DNA from: Elymus sibiricus
Lineage: Eukaryota > Streptophyta > Magnoliopsida > Poales > Poaceae
Length of the DNA: 64,000 bases
Direction of reading: 5' to 3'
Assembly: GCA_039707655.1 (NCBI GenBank)
Contig: CM077667.1
Location: 417,799,409-417,863,408 of the forward strand
Shown one piece after another: positions 20,954 through 33,696 of this stretch (positions within the stretch are counted from its first letter, which is position 1; each line of letters opens with the position of its first letter). Position numbers and translations under genes: made by a program. A model generated the notes under the pieces. That model made no database searches, was not told where the DNA came from, and saw nothing but the letters and a program-made list of their open reading frames with translations.

Positions 20954-22036
20954 TTAGGAGACAAGCTTGGCAATGAGCTCTTTTAGAAGAGAGGGGCAGG
21001 TTCTAGTCACATCGTCCAATCCGTCCATGGCTATTATCTCTTTCAAATTAGCAGTAGTCTTGAGAAACTCAAAGCATACCCCCTTCAATCCACAACAATT
21101 GTGCTGCTCGGCTTGAGTAAGAATACTTGTCACCGAGCTCACGTCTATATGTTCACACAGCCTCTCTTCACATAGTGCTTTCAGCCTTTGAAGACCATAT
21201 CTGTCCGCCGCTGCAAGCAAATGTTGCAGCCACAATGTTTCATGGGCTTCTCCTTCCTCCTCCATCGTGTTCATCTCCATTTCGGGCAGTGAGTCGGTGT
21301 AAATAAAGTTAAGCAAGGCCCTGAAAACTTTTGATTCCATATCTTCGATCTGTATGACGCTTGCCATTTTGCCCTCCTTCATGGGGCCAAAGAGCTCTGC
21401 CTTGAACACCTCAGACCGAGCAGCGAGCACGCACCGGTGGGCAGCAAACTCTTCACCACCAACCTTGAATGTCACATCGGTGCCCTCCTTGGACAGCAGG
21501 AGGTCGCTGATATGATCATGTATGCCTGAAGGTGGTACCTTAATAAAGAGATCAACAGTGGTGGCAATCACAATATCACATCGGATGGTGAAACAGTCGA
21601 CCTTTAGATTATTTGATTTCTCAAGAGCTTCTCTTTTTATGAAATTCTTGTAACCCCAAGACGAGCTTCGGCTGGAGAAGTCAGTTGGCTTCGTTGCAAG
21701 AATATATGACGAATCTTGCTTCTCATGCTGGTCGACGAAACTAAAAGCATACTTCACCTTCAAAGCTCCTGTTACATTTTTGTCAACAAGGCGCAAAAAG
21801 AGAGATATAGAGTCGAGGTAGTCTGAGCGGTAGCCATTAGGATAATACTCGATGCGCCAAGTATGTCCTCCCACCATGAAATCAAGAGAGTTGATCACTG
21901 TGCCATTAGGTGTAGTGGCTTTGGTACGCGAGTAGCCGTTAGCCACAAGCAGGTGGTAGCCACTGGCCGTGGCGACGTTGATGGCGTGGCCGACGGCTTT
22001 GCCGTTACCGACGATAGACACACCAGCAAATGCCAT
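20954..22036 (-). CDS. MATH-BTB protein, Cullin-3 substrate adaptor type
   Basis: A single-exon frame of 360 residues, ATG at 22034-22036, TAA at 20954-20956. The MATH domain is about residues 15-155 (HLLVANGYS, GHTWRIEYYPNGY, ISLFLRL, WGYKNFIKR), the substrate-binding module. The BTB domain is about 180-300 (GTDVTFKVGGEEFAAHRCVLAARSEVFKAEL in pieces, then FRALLNFIYTDSLP), the dimerisation and Cullin-3 contact surface. A BACK-like helical tail covers about 300-360 (QHNCCGLKGVCFEFLK). Length and order fit the large grass MATH-BTB family, adaptors that deliver MATH-bound proteins to CUL3 ubiquitin ligases in nucleus or cytosol. The decayed copy at 18185-18963 is a neighbouring tandem paralogue. 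The native substrate cannot be read from sequence. Confidence 0.92.
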   Translation of the reverse strand: MAFAGVSIVGNGKAVGHAINVATASGYHLLVANGYSRTKATTPNGTVINSLDFMVGGHTWRIEYYPNGYRSDYLDSISLFLRLVDKNVTGALKVKYAFSFVDQHEKQDSSYILATKPTDFSSRSSSWGYKNFIKREALEKSNNLKVDCFTIRCDIVIATTVDLFIKVPPSGIHDHISDLLLSKEGTDVTFKVGGEEFAAHRCVLAARSEVFKAELFGPMKEGKMASVIQIEDMESKVFRALLNFIYTDSLPEMEMNTMEEEGEAHETLWLQHLLAAADRYGLQRLKALCEERLCEHIDVSSVTSILTQAEQHNCCGLKGVCFEFLKTTANLKEIIAMDGLDDVTRTCPSLLKELIAKLVS

Positions 22037-22039
22037 GGC

Positions 22040-23297
22040 TGTTGGGCAAAATTGAACTGAATCTGAATCTGATATGGACTATGTGCCAGAGAGCCGACTA
22101 GTGTATGGAGACACTGAATTCGTAAGGACTATGATACGGCTGCCCGATTTTCACGATACGAACAGATGCAATTTCCGGAGCAAATAATTCAAACTGCAGC
22201 TTGTACTCATTCAAAGCAAGTACCTCCAATAACTGATCCAGTAACAAGCAGTAGTGATCCAGTAACAAGTAGTAGTGGTCCAAAGATAAATATCTTCCCG
22301 CGTCAGCAGCAAGAGCATCTCACGACTTAGGACCAGTTTTTTTCAGCTAAACTGCCAGGAAAATCAGATTCTCAGAAACTTCCCAGAGAATTGGCTTTGT
22401 GCAGAATCTGCCTTCCAGTTCTTTTCAGCTGTTGCAATATGAGACTATTGTATGAGTTGTGAATCGAAATGTCTTAAATGCCCCTGGACTAAAATTATGT
22501 ACTGAATTGCTAGCACTCTGTTGTTTTGAACATTTTTATTCAGATGTAAGCACCAAAAAAATTTAAGAACATTGAAACAAGATAAAAAATAACACGAAGG
22601 GCTAAATATTAAAATAAAGGAAGGTTGTAAAGTTTCCTTCTTAACAAAAGGGAACTCAACTAGAAACAGATGGACATGTCAAGGTACGAGGCTTGTAGCA
22701 ATAGACCCATGGTTCCATCATCTACATGTGGTTGGGAGTTTGCACTTAGAAATGGTAAGGGAGGTTACACATACACATCAACAATCTTACATTACAATTA
22801 CTACAATTACCACACATTAGAACATTGTATAGTCAGTACCAATTGGTATACCAGTAGCATTAGCAAAAATTCTACAAGCAAATATTCACAGCAGCAGCAA
22901 TCCAATCTAACCTGCAACAATCCACAAGGCATAAAGAAGCTCACCGGAGGCGTCCTGATGTGAGGTCGAGGTAGGGGTGAAGCAACGACGCCGGGGTAGG
23001 GGTCGAGCGTCTCCTTCGGGTGACTCGGTCGAGGTAGGGGCGACTGGGTCGAGCGGCGGTGTCCGACGGCGCTGTTTTTTTAGGTCTGAGCGAGTAAATC
23101 GGGCGCCTGCTTCCTGGCCGGGGTGATGGCTTTCGGCGTTGCGGTAAAGTAGTGGCGGGACTGGCGACCGGAGGCGCTGTACGGCGAGAAGCGGGGCGGC
23201 CGGCGCGGGGGGATTGCCGGCGGCGGCGCGATGCCCTCCCCTCGAGAAAACCTACCGAGGGAGAAGGGGTTGCGAGGGCGAGAGAATAGTCGGGGTG
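22040..23297. other. Upstream region of MATH-BTB and GC-rich patch
   Basis: 22040-22320 is the likely promoter side of the minus-strand gene and contains a 21-bp tandem duplication (GATCCAGTAACAAG...AGTAGT) at about 22236-22277. 22320-22950 is AT-rich without features. 22960-23290 is GC-rich with a minus-strand frame rich in Arg, Pro and Ser but no domain; it may be the edge of a degraded first exon. Confidence 0.4.
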
Positions 23298-23305
23298 GGT
23301 TGAGC

Positions 23306-23631
23306 TAAACCTGGGCATGGGCAGCCCGGCCCGGCGACCCGGCCCGAGCCCGACCCGAAAAACCCGTGCTGGGCTGGGTCGGGCTTTCTGTTCGGGCCGG
23401 GCTCGGGCTTGAAATCAGGCCCGGTAGTCATTTCGGGCCGGGCTCAGGCTTGAGAAAATAGCTGTTTTACACGGAGGCCCGACCCAGCCCGAAATTCACC
23501 TTTTTAGTCCATTCGGGTCGGGCTTGGGCCCGAATTTACGATTTTTTGGTCGGGCCGGGCCGGGCTCGGGCTTGGGATTTCCAGTTCGGGCTTTCTCAAG
23601 CTCGGTCCGGCCCGGGGTATGCCCAGGTTTA
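23306..23631. mobile_element. hAT-like MITE, 326 bp, GC-rich
   Basis: The termini TAAACCTGGGCAT match as an inverted repeat. The 8-bp flanks GGTTGAGC (23298-23305) and GGCTGAGC (23632-23639) differ at one base, which fits a hAT target duplication. The body is nearly all alternating GGCCCGG/CGGGCTCGGGC words on both strands, so it can fold into long hairpins. There is no coding capacity. Confidence 0.75.
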
Positions 23632-23639
23632 GGCTGAGC

Positions 23640-25082
23640 TCTCACGGGCTCCCATACCCTAAACCCTGTACGCCGACCCGACGGTCCAGTCAACAAAAAA
23701 CGATTTAGACCCACGTCTCATATCGACTCTATACATCCAAATTGACCGTTATCCATCATATTTAATCCAAATCTGATATAGATATGAGAAGATCCTTCGC
23801 GTCCACCACGCCAGACCAGACAACCCGGACCCACCTCACATACACCAAAATGATCAAATCCATCGCTTTCCGTCATCATTTCCTGCATCCGAGCCGTCTC
23901 CGTCATCCACCCTTCCTCTCCCATCCGTGACACCAGCCCCCATTTGTCATCCTAGATGTCATCGTAGGGTGTCCTGTCCCCCACCGCCGCCACGGATGTT
24001 GCCGATGCGTCGTCTGTAGGACTCCCGTCCTTGGAGCCGAGCTGCAAGCCGGAGAACATCGCCCGGAGGGAGCGGCAACGAAGTCAGCGCGAGACGGAAG
24101 CAGAGTCGCAAAGAGTTTGGGCCACCAATGTCGTGGACCTCGAGGAGGATGCGTCTGCTCTGCCGCCTCGGCCACCCGAACCCCGTACATCCTCCTCTGT
24201 CAAGGAAGGTGTCGTCCACCCCGACCGTCGCCGACGACGATCCGACGACCGAATGGGCGATTCCAGACCGTTTTCCGCCAACGCAAGCGACAGAGGAGAA
24301 TGTCCGTGACTCGCCGCAACTCCAACGGGAGTGGACAAGCATGGGAAGCACCGACGCCCTGTATGCCCACGTCCAGTTCGACGGAATATCCCAGCAGGAC
24401 ACGGTACATTTTTTTCCTCCTTTCCGATCAATACCTTGCATATGCCATTGAATCATTTAGCTACATATGTCATGCATCATTTTTTTTGCATATTCCATTA
24501 GTTTATTTACAATCATGATAATTTTAGAAGAATATCATGTCGGACATAAATTAAAGAACCGACCCAAATGGAGTATGAATTGGGGATCCAAATTGTCCTA
24601 TGTATGATGTTGGGGCAACATCAAACCCCAACAAGAAAAGAAAGGCAAACATATCAAAGACAAGAGGTCCGGCTTTCACATAATTTGAGGTTATCTTGTT
24701 GGTTAAAGCTTGGTTGGCCACAAGCATGAATCCTATATGTGACACAGAGCAAAAGAAAATCAGGTATTGGGAGAAGTTTTGAAAACATTATTATGAACAC
24801 AAGGAGTAAGCGGAGCCGCATCCTATCATTACCAACCGTAGTGTGGTCTCTCTCCAATATTGATGGGGGTCATTCGAGGAGAAGTGAACAAGTATGTCCA
24901 TTACTATGCATAAGTGGTTGGCCGTCCTCAAAGTGGATCCATATTCAACCACAAGCAATAAATCATAAAAAAAGTGTACTCTTACATCAAATTACATGAA
25001 TATACATGTTCAAATTTAACAAAATCGAGGACATTTTCTATAATATATGGATAGGAACTAACACAGGCACAGACCATTCCTA
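23640..25082 (+). pseudogene. Broken trihelix/Myb-like ORF of transposon type
   Basis: Around 24663-25000 one + frame reads KTRGPAFT, FEVILLVKAWLATSMNPICDTEQK, RYWEKF, KHYYEHK, ITNRSVVSLQY, WGSFEEK (shown in pieces; internal stops separate several of them). This is the pattern of the plant trihelix/Myb-like proteins annotated as NAM-associated, which also occur as ORF1 of PIF/Harbinger elements. At least six in-frame stops make it non-functional. A GC-rich open stretch at 24128-24400 ending QDT followed by GTACAT may be its upstream exon, which is uncertain. The copy ends abruptly at 25082 where the LTR array begins. Confidence 0.55.
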
Positions 25083-28000
25083 GTATTTCCAAAGTCAGAA
25101 TACGTGGCCAAGTAGTGTGTATGTGCGCTGTCCCTGGGGTTGCTCACGTTGGTTAGTGACATCTAGATGTCTCACGTTAGAATAGAAGGGGTCAAGGTTT
25201 TGGCGTAATTTCCTGATGACGGAGAATCATCGACATCGTTGGAGCAGTTGATCTTCAGTCGCAGGTGGTCTTCATCCTTGAAAGTGTTGAAGCGCGTCAT
25301 CGTAGGCTTCTCGTTGAGATCTTTTGCTTGAGTAAGTTGCCCGGGTATGTTCTTCATTCATCTTCGGTCGTTTATCTTCGTCACTACGAACGCGCGTTTC
25401 TGGCGGGTCTTCGAGTGTTTGGTCTACTGGTCTCTCTGTAGCCATTGTGGGAAGGTCTAGGCTGAGTCTCGTCTCTAAGACTAGGCTTAGAGACGCAAAA
25501 CTGTTCCTACCTTCTAGGGAAGTTTTTAAGGGGTCCTGGATGAGCTGGCTACCCGAAAGTATGGACCAGCCATCCAATCCCCAGGGTCTGAGTCTTGGCA
25601 AGCGGGGTGAACTACCTTTGACAGGTGTTTCACCATGATCCAGTCAGGGTTTACGCCCTAGATTGGACCAAAAAGGGGCTAATAATGAAGTCATGACAGT
25701 CGTCCTACTCCGTTCCAGGCATCTGAAGGGAGTAGGGACGTCATGTCCATCGTATACCGTCAAAGTGGTGGAGTGAGAGGTGTTATCAACTTCTCGGTTC
25801 CTTCCTAGTCAGGAATTGATAGGTGATTGCTAAGACAAGGGGCTCTATAATCCTCTTGATGTGCAAGGGCTTCATCGAGCTTGGACGTCGGTGCTTCTTG
25901 GTATAGTCTAGTTGATGTAGTTGGTAGAGGAGTGGTGGTTGGCTTCTCCTGCTTCTCCTTCTTCGTCGTGGTTTCTCGACCGTAGTGGCTCTTCATCTTG
26001 CTTGGGCAGGAATGTCTTCTCCTGTAGGGTGGGTACTTCAAGTAGTCCATCTCTTTTCAAGGTGAAGCCTTATACTTGAGAGGCATGGTAATTGGTGCTC
26101 ATGGGGCTGATCCAAACAGGACTAAGGTGTTCCTCCTCTCATTGGGTAAATAAGTATGTCATCCCGGAGGATAGCAACCTATTCCCCCGAGTATCACATA
26201 AACACATTGCTCATGGGATATGTGAGAGGAGCGGGCATTTGTTCTGGATGGTCACTAGTCCAGGAGTTTGTGGTCCATCGAAATCTAGTTCTGCGTGTCC
26301 ACCTTCCTTATGGAAAGGGGTGGGTGGTGGTCAAGGTGAGGTATCGACCATAGTCTCTTGACTTAGAGCCAGAGCCTATGGTCATACTCCGACCGTGTTA
26401 TGGCTCGGTGAAGCTTAGGGGGTTTCAAGGAGCTTAGGATGTGAGTGAACGTCTATCATCTTATCCTGAAGCACATTACTTAGATGCCGATAGTCCTGCC
26501 TATCACTCCAAATAACTCATCCTTTTATCGAAGTATCATCTTATATAAGTCAACTCCAACATCACTCATGCTATTCAACTCCAAAGTTTGAGAGAAGGAC
26601 TAAACCAAAATCTCATATGTTATTATACAGCTATCTCAAATATATCCCTATGTAAAAATCCTCGGGAAGCATACAAGCCGCTAAGCTTGATTGTGATACT
26701 ACAAATCCAAGTATTCAGCTAATATATATCCAAGATCCAAGGCGTTGCATCTCTCTGCTAAGGAAACACGTAATATACAAATCCAAGATCTTGTTTCCTT
26801 CCTAATGAATCCGGTTTAATCGTTCCACGAATACCATCCACTATTACATGGCCTATTACTGCTATAAATCCAATACTGGTGATGTTCCATATATCTCCAG
26901 ATTTCCTGAATCCCCAAAAATCCGGAAGGAACTATCTCATCTCAGTATATCCACGAACTCCCAATCTCATGACCAACTAAACTCCAAGGTCGAGCTTATA
27001 TAGACCCCTAACATCATCCGATTCCTTCTACTTATCATCCACCGAGAAACACGGTATCATGATCAAGATCATCGGTCTAAATCCAATTTACTCCGAACCA
27101 GGTAGCTTTATTAATCAAGAGCACCTATTAGAATCACCTATTTAAATCCAAGGTTTACATCTAGTAAGAATTCCCTACTAGTTACTCCAGTCACTAACAT
27201 ATCACCATCAATCCACTGTCAACATTACTTGCCAAAGTCAAGTCATTAATCCACCAATAATTTCAGCTTGTGATCACAATTGTCCTACTAAATCCAATTT
27301 ACTCAAGGGGGAGTAAGTTATGCTACTCTATCAATCTTGATCCACCAAGTTCATTCACCAACATAAAAGTCTCGTAATCCACCAAAGGGTCTCACTAATT
27401 CTTCAAGATATCTATCACAACCTCGTCAAATCATTAGCCTACTAATTAGGTATCCTCTAAAAAATATTCCCTATGGCATCATCAGTTCAAGTGCTGGCTT
27501 AGGGATGTAATGCGTCTGTTCACTATGATCACTAGTCCCGTAATGAACCCAGTGCTAAGCAGGGTTATTGATGCTCATCAGGTGGTCTGGCAAATCCGTG
27601 TATTGAACACGTGATCAGAGGTTTGAGCTGTGGGAGCTTGCGAGGTCTAGGTTGGGCTAGGGAGGGTTTTCCAATCTTGAGGGAAAATCATAACTCTACG
27701 AGGTTGCGTCTGGTTGAGTACGTTGTAGTTGAAGTCTTCAGCGCTAGTTGTCCGTCAAGGTGGATCCTTGGTGTATCTGGTCTTCCTGGTCTTCAGTTGA
27801 CGAGATGGGGGAGAAAAGGTAGCATAGAGAGGAGTGCCTAAAGGGGGTGGTATAGTGCAAGTGCAATCAAACAAGTGCCGAAAAGGCAAAACACACTTAT
27901 TAAGATAAGGTGGGTGCTTAGTCGCGTACTTGTTGCCTGGGGCAAAAGTGCGACTTACACCAAGCACAAACAAGCAAAAACAAGCAAAAATAAGCAACAC

Positions 28001-29030
28001 ACAATCATGGTTCTATCTGAACCATCATACGGACTCGACTTCGCATAGGGGACACACGACTCATCCTACCCTAGGGGTTCTCGGACTCAGTAGTCGTGCT
28101 TGCTTCGCGTCTTGGAGAGGAGTCTGCTTAGTCTTCTGGGTCTTCTTCAGGTGCCGCCATGTCTCTGGTCGTTGTTTGTCGAAATGATCCTGGTTGCGCT
28201 TGAAGAGTCCTTGACAACTTCGCGTCTGGTGAGTTGATGACGAAGGTGGTTCCCCATGACGGTCGTTGGCGGGTCTTCTGTTGTCTTCGTCATCGTGACA
28301 ATGCCTTCTTCCCTTCTGAAACGTCGAGGGTTCCAGGTAGGAAATCCTTTATGCAATGACATTAACAAGGCATGATAGAGTTGTGTCCTGCCGGTCACGT
28401 TGACGATACCATCGGCACCAAGAGTGAGGGATGATGAGGACCGTTTTCCTGCTCACTATAGTGAGGCGGAGCAAATGGCGAGGTTCTCATCCACCGATGG
28501 TTGCTGACACGACATCGGTAATGACAGGATTGCTCTATTAGCGATGCATATAATGATCTTGCATATCTCATGCCCTGGTCATCGCAGGCCAAGGTCGCAT
28601 TATCCTGGGACAGTGTCGAGGGTGTCACCTTCATCCAAGTCTTGACATCCTCATCCTTCGAGAAGGTATCTTCTATTGGTAGCTCCTTGTCTAGCGTCGC
28701 CAACTTGTGTCCAAGATATGTGGGCAAATGTCTGACAAGGCGGCTTCCTTCCGGGTTACCCACGAGGATTAGAAGGAATCCAGTGGTCAGGGGCACAAGG
28801 GTAGTAGCGACCATTTGCAAAGTTTTGAAAAAGTAGACGAGGAGAGTTAAGAGAAAGATGGTGGAAATGCTAAGGCAAAAACCTTTGTTTCCTTTGAAAA
28901 TTTAGGAGAGGTGAGAAATATAGAGGTTTTGTAAGTGATTTTTGAAGGGTCTGGAAAAATGGTTTTGTCCTAACTAACGTCCATGCTAACTAAGGGCTTC
29001 CTACAGTCAGGATAGCTCTGATACCAGCTC
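25083..29030 (-). mobile_element. LARD internal domain A, truncated
   Basis: Aligns with 33954-37902 almost base for base. It lacks the last 270 bases before the 3' LTR, including the PPT. Short frames occur on both strands, identical in both copies because the DNA is duplicated; none has a retroviral domain. Confidence 0.85.
29015..29026 (-). other. tRNA-Met primer binding site, domain A
   Basis: The minus strand reads TGGTATCAGAGC, the plant initiator tRNA-Met complement. It lies four bases inside the end of the LTR at 29031. Confidence 0.9.
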
Positions 29031-32000
29031 TGTGGGGACCCCGACTCATAAGTCGTGATCACCGAATGTACGTGCACAGTGATCCCGGAGATCAATGCTC
29101 ACTGAACACACAGAAACTGAATAACAAGAGTCTTACATCCATTACGTACCGTTTTACTCAAAGATGGCCTTTATGTCCAAGTCTTCATAAACTTGTAGCG
29201 GAAATCTCCAACGATAACGTGAACCCATGCCATCTGCCTTAACCCTACAGGCATTCTGATTGGGAAGCGTCCTAGCTCGCATGTTCGTCACCAAGGTATT
29301 CTTCATCGTATCCTGTTCTTTCATGCCTGGCCAATAAAATAACCAGTGGCAAGCCAATGAGTACTTTGAATGTACTCGCAAGCAACCCATGTTTGAAACA
29401 AGGTTCAACAGAGCATGATATAGCACTAATAGGTAAGTTTTGCAGAAGGCTAATTTTAGTGCAATGACATGATCAAGTAACTCAAGTAAGCATGCATCAA
29501 CAGGTTGCAGACATCCATATGAACAAGCTACAGATGTCAACATAAGCAGGGTTTGAACATCACATGTTCAATCATTTCATCAAGTCTTCTGACTTAGCTC
29601 AAGTATCTCTTTGCCACACACACACCAAGTTTTGTGAAAACATCTGGACGTAGTTTAAGCAGGACCTCCAACTGTCCATGACCGTGGACACGGCTATTCG
29701 AATAGTTTGACACTCTGTAGAGGTTGCACGCTTTACCCACAAGACTCGGGGAACTTCCGTGTCATCCACGACTCGCGGTATAATACATACCCGAGGTAAG
29801 CACCCGAACAATGCCTTTCCCCTAGCGATACTAAACAAAGAGTCCACTCGTTGGTCCGTGTCTTCATGATGTACAAACACGAGCCTTGCTCTACACAGTA
29901 CCATCCATGAAGGAACACAACGGTGTGCCCGGTGCCTGTAAAGACAGCGCATGGTCGCCCTTCCAGGCACGACCCCGTATCGAGAGTGACAACGCCACTC
30001 CCGCCACTAGTAATGCGGGCTCCATGCTAGTACCCACCAAGGTAATCAACAAAGCCCCGTCCCATAAGGGGTATCGTGGTCGTACATGTAAGGTTGGGAT
30101 GGTCAGCAAATCTTAAATCTCTCCATTTTCGAAAACACACACACACAACCTGCTCCGGTACACCACATCTTTCTCAAGTGGTTACCTAGCACGACATCAT
30201 CTCCCTCGGGCATTAGTGGCACCCGACGGGGTTTTCGAAAAGTCTTTGAAATCACTTTGTTTCCATCACCATGCAGATTCCCGTCCCACTTGCGTAGCAT
30301 CTACTAGCAACCTAACTACTCCCACCCGCACAACCCTCATAAGAATGGTAGGGTCATGCACGATGCAAGTATCAATGGTAAAGTATCGGAGGTATCCCAC
30401 CAAAGTGGTCACCACATCAACATGATCAACATCACAGAAATAAGTGCTATATGCCATGCAAATAAAAGGGTTCTTAGTCATGGTCAAAGGGCTGCTTGCC
30501 TGGCTCAGCAAAGTCTTCGAGGTCTTCACACGCTTCTCGTCCATTCCGAGCACTTCATCTACTTCGTTAACTGTCGCCGGAAACAACCGCAATAAGCAAC
30601 ACAACAAGAAGAGAAAATAAAATGCTCTATAAATAGGAGTTTTATTTTTCATGGACACCTCTGGTCATAAGAAAAATAACCAAGGAGGTTTCATTGGATG
30701 TGGATCAAGGGGGATTTTTGAATGGTGGAAATGAAGGAATTGAAGGTCCTATAAAGTGTCCACAGAAAATGTCTTAACAAAAATGAGTGGATGAGCCTAA
30801 CAAATAGGGCATGATTTTAGAAACATGATGGAAGTGGTTTGACTGGATTTGGGGTTGATATGATTTACCTATGATTTTCCTAAGATGGAATAATGGAAAA
30901 AGGGAGCTATTTATTTGGTCAAGCATAATAGGTGCATGGTAAAATGTAAAACTTGGCTAGACAAATAGGGCATGACATTTAGAGCCTCTGGGAATTTGAA
31001 TCACTCCATTTGGAGTTGATATGAGAGCTCTAGCTATTTTACAAGGGGGGCATTTCATAGTTCAAATTCAAATTTGCATTTGAACTCTACAGAAAATTTT
31101 GTGGGAAAAATGTGTCAACCACAGTTTTGGATAGATCATGATTTTAGGAATCTGTAGGAATTTGAATCACCAAATTTGGAGTTCAAATGAATTATCTATG
31201 AATATTTGAATTTCACTGATAAAAGAAAAAGGAAAAAAATCCTCACCTAACTGGGCTAAGACGCGCAGTGTGCGCAGGATAGAGATTGGGCCGGCCCAAC
31301 GGCTCGGCCGGGCGCGCGCAGGGGCCACGTCAAAGGCGTACCTCGCGGAGTACGCCTCCTCCGCAGGAAGGTGGAATCGGGAGGGGGGCGCCTCCACTTA
31401 TGCGCCGGGCCCGACCGCGGGCCACTTACAGGCGGGCCCCGCCTGTCGGGTTCGTCCCCCACCTCCCGCTCGAACAGAGGCGAGACAGGGGAGGCGGGTC
31501 CGAGCGCTCGCCGGCGCCCGTTCCGGCGGCTCCGGTCACCTCCGGTGACGCTCCGGCCACCGGCGTGCTCGGGAGGGAGCTTTGCATCCATCTGGTGGCC
31601 CCTTTTTCGTGGGGAAGCGCCGGGGCGAGCGGGGCTTCGGCCACAGCGGAGACCGGCGGCGGGCAAAGATGAACCCGATGATTTGGGCACGACAGGAAGG
31701 AGTGGATGCATGGGGAATCTCAGGCGAGGTGTGGGCGTTCATCTGGTGCCGCTAGGGGGAGAGGAGGATCTCGGGATGGCTCGAATTTAAGGGGAGGCCG
31801 GAGCGGAAATTCAGGCCGTGGGAGGAGGAAGAAGGCACGGGAGAAGGAGGGGGCCGGTCCAGGAGGTTCATAGGAGGGAGGGAGAGCCAAGGGAGCCGAG
31901 AGGGGGTCGAGGGCGTGGCCCTTATTAGCCTGGGCGCTGGCGCACCGTGGACAGGAGGTTCGGCGAGGTCGGAGCCGTCGCTAGAGCTCACGGGGGTAGG

Positions 32001-33683
32001 CTCGGGCGTGTCCATGGTCTTCGTGGACTTGGTCCCGGACCAGGGAAGGAAAGAGAGGGAGCGGGGGAGGACCAGGTCATCGCGCGTGTGAGCTTGCTCA
32101 CTGGTGCGCTTGGGCGGCGCCGTGCGCGTGCGAGGAGAGGCAACGGGAGGGAGAGAGAGGAGGGGGCCGACCGTCCGGCGTGTCCCGGACGCCGAGGCCA
32201 GCCAAGTGGCGAGAGGGGGGGGGAGCCCGAGGCTGTCGGGGGCATGCATAGGGCGGCGGCTACCGTGCGGTCGGGCACTGTAGCGCGCTCTGGAGCACGA
32301 CTTTGGCATGCCATGGCATGCCTTTGGCGGCTTATGCGTGGCCTCCCGTGTCTAGGGGATCTAGGGGGAGTAGACAAGCACGGGTGAGGCATTGGATGCC
32401 CTAGATAGCTGATAGAATAAGAGGGGAGGGGAGAGAGAAGGAGATTCCCTGCTGTCCAGGGGTAAAAATGGGGTTTTACCCCACTTAACCATGGGGCCGA
32501 GGCTTGAAATTTTTACTGGGGGTGAGGTGCAATGCTAGTAAGCTGTGATAAAAACTTGAAGTGAAGGAGAATAGCAGAAGGGGGTCAAACAAGGTTGTTT
32601 ACAAAATAAGCAAAAGTGTTTGGTGATGATTTGGCTAAGCAAATGGGGTTTTCTTGCCATGAGATTTAACAGGATGAAAATATAGGCAGAAATAGAGAGG
32701 ATCACCAAGTTTTAGGAGTTTTGAAGAAAGTTCACAATGTAACTTTGTGAAACCCTAGAAATCAACAGAATCAGATTTCTGTAGATCTGGGCATGCATTT
32801 CACTCCCCACAAATCCACCACTTGGTGTGGTATCATTAATTGGGGTTTAGCACATGCCCACAAAGTTTGGGGTCAAGGGAAGAAACTTCACAATGTAAAG
32901 TTGTTCAAATTTGGCTCTGGGCAGGAATGGTTTTGGAATATTTTGATGAAGCAAATCAATTGGGATTGAGATGAAACTTTGCAAGATCATCACATATGAC
33001 ATGTGTGACTTGCTGGAATTTTCTTGGAATTTATTGAGAATATTTCTTATAGAAATATTTCAAAAGCTTGATTTGCGCAGAAAGGGTTTTGAGGGGTTTT
33101 GTCTATGATTTTGAACATGACCATGTGTTGAAACTCACATATATGGAAAATATATGTCCACTGAGTTTCCCTAAATTTTCTCAAATATTTTTAAAGCATT
33201 TAAATATTTTTTCCCTATAAAAGACCATTTCTGGCCTTAAGAAAAAGCCTTTAAATAAAATAGGAAAATAATCTTTAAAAATAATATTTGGTGTTTTTAG
33301 GAAGTCATATATATAGTAGGTTTCAAATAAAGCCTTTGGTGAAAAAGGATCCACCCAATTTGAGGACTTGAAGTGCAAACCTCAACTCAGGGGTTTTTGA
33401 AAACCTACTTTGAATAAACCCTTTTTGGTCAAAATAAATTTTGATAAAAAAATAGTTTTAGGTCCTATACACATGGTATGATCATTGGACAAGAGTTTTT
33501 AGATCAAGGAAAAGAGTTTTGAGAGTAGGAGGGAGTTTTATGATTATAGAGCACTAGCAAGCAATCAAACAAGCAAGCAAATAGCACACAAGTCAAGCAT
33601 TCATATGCGCTCAAAAAGTTTTAATTGGCCCTAATTTTTGAGTCATGCTAACTTTTTCATGAGGCAAATCACAGGGTGTGACA
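29031..33683 (-). repeat. LARD LTR 1 (4653 bp)
   Basis: Minus-strand ends are TGTCACACCC (33683) and GTCCCCACA (29031). A TATTTATAG box on the minus strand near 30627-30636 could be the LTR promoter. A GC-rich island at about 31240-32400 contains long frames, the best being 31752-32309 on -, 185 codons, Pro/Ser/Arg-rich, with no domain. Relative to LTR 2 it has extra blocks of 29 bp near 31109 and 26 bp near 31325. Confidence 0.88.
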
Positions 33684-33689
33684 GACATA

Positions 33690-33696
33690 CCCCCTT
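33690..33696 (-). other. Polypurine tract of the LARD element
   Basis: AAGGGGG on the minus strand, followed by TATGTC and then the LTR start TGTCACACCC. This is the position expected for the plus-strand primer. Confidence 0.65.

Noticed and set aside
22941..23318. 125-codon minus-strand frame rich in Arg, Pro and Ser
   Set aside because: GC-driven openness; it runs up to the edge of a MITE and shows no domain.
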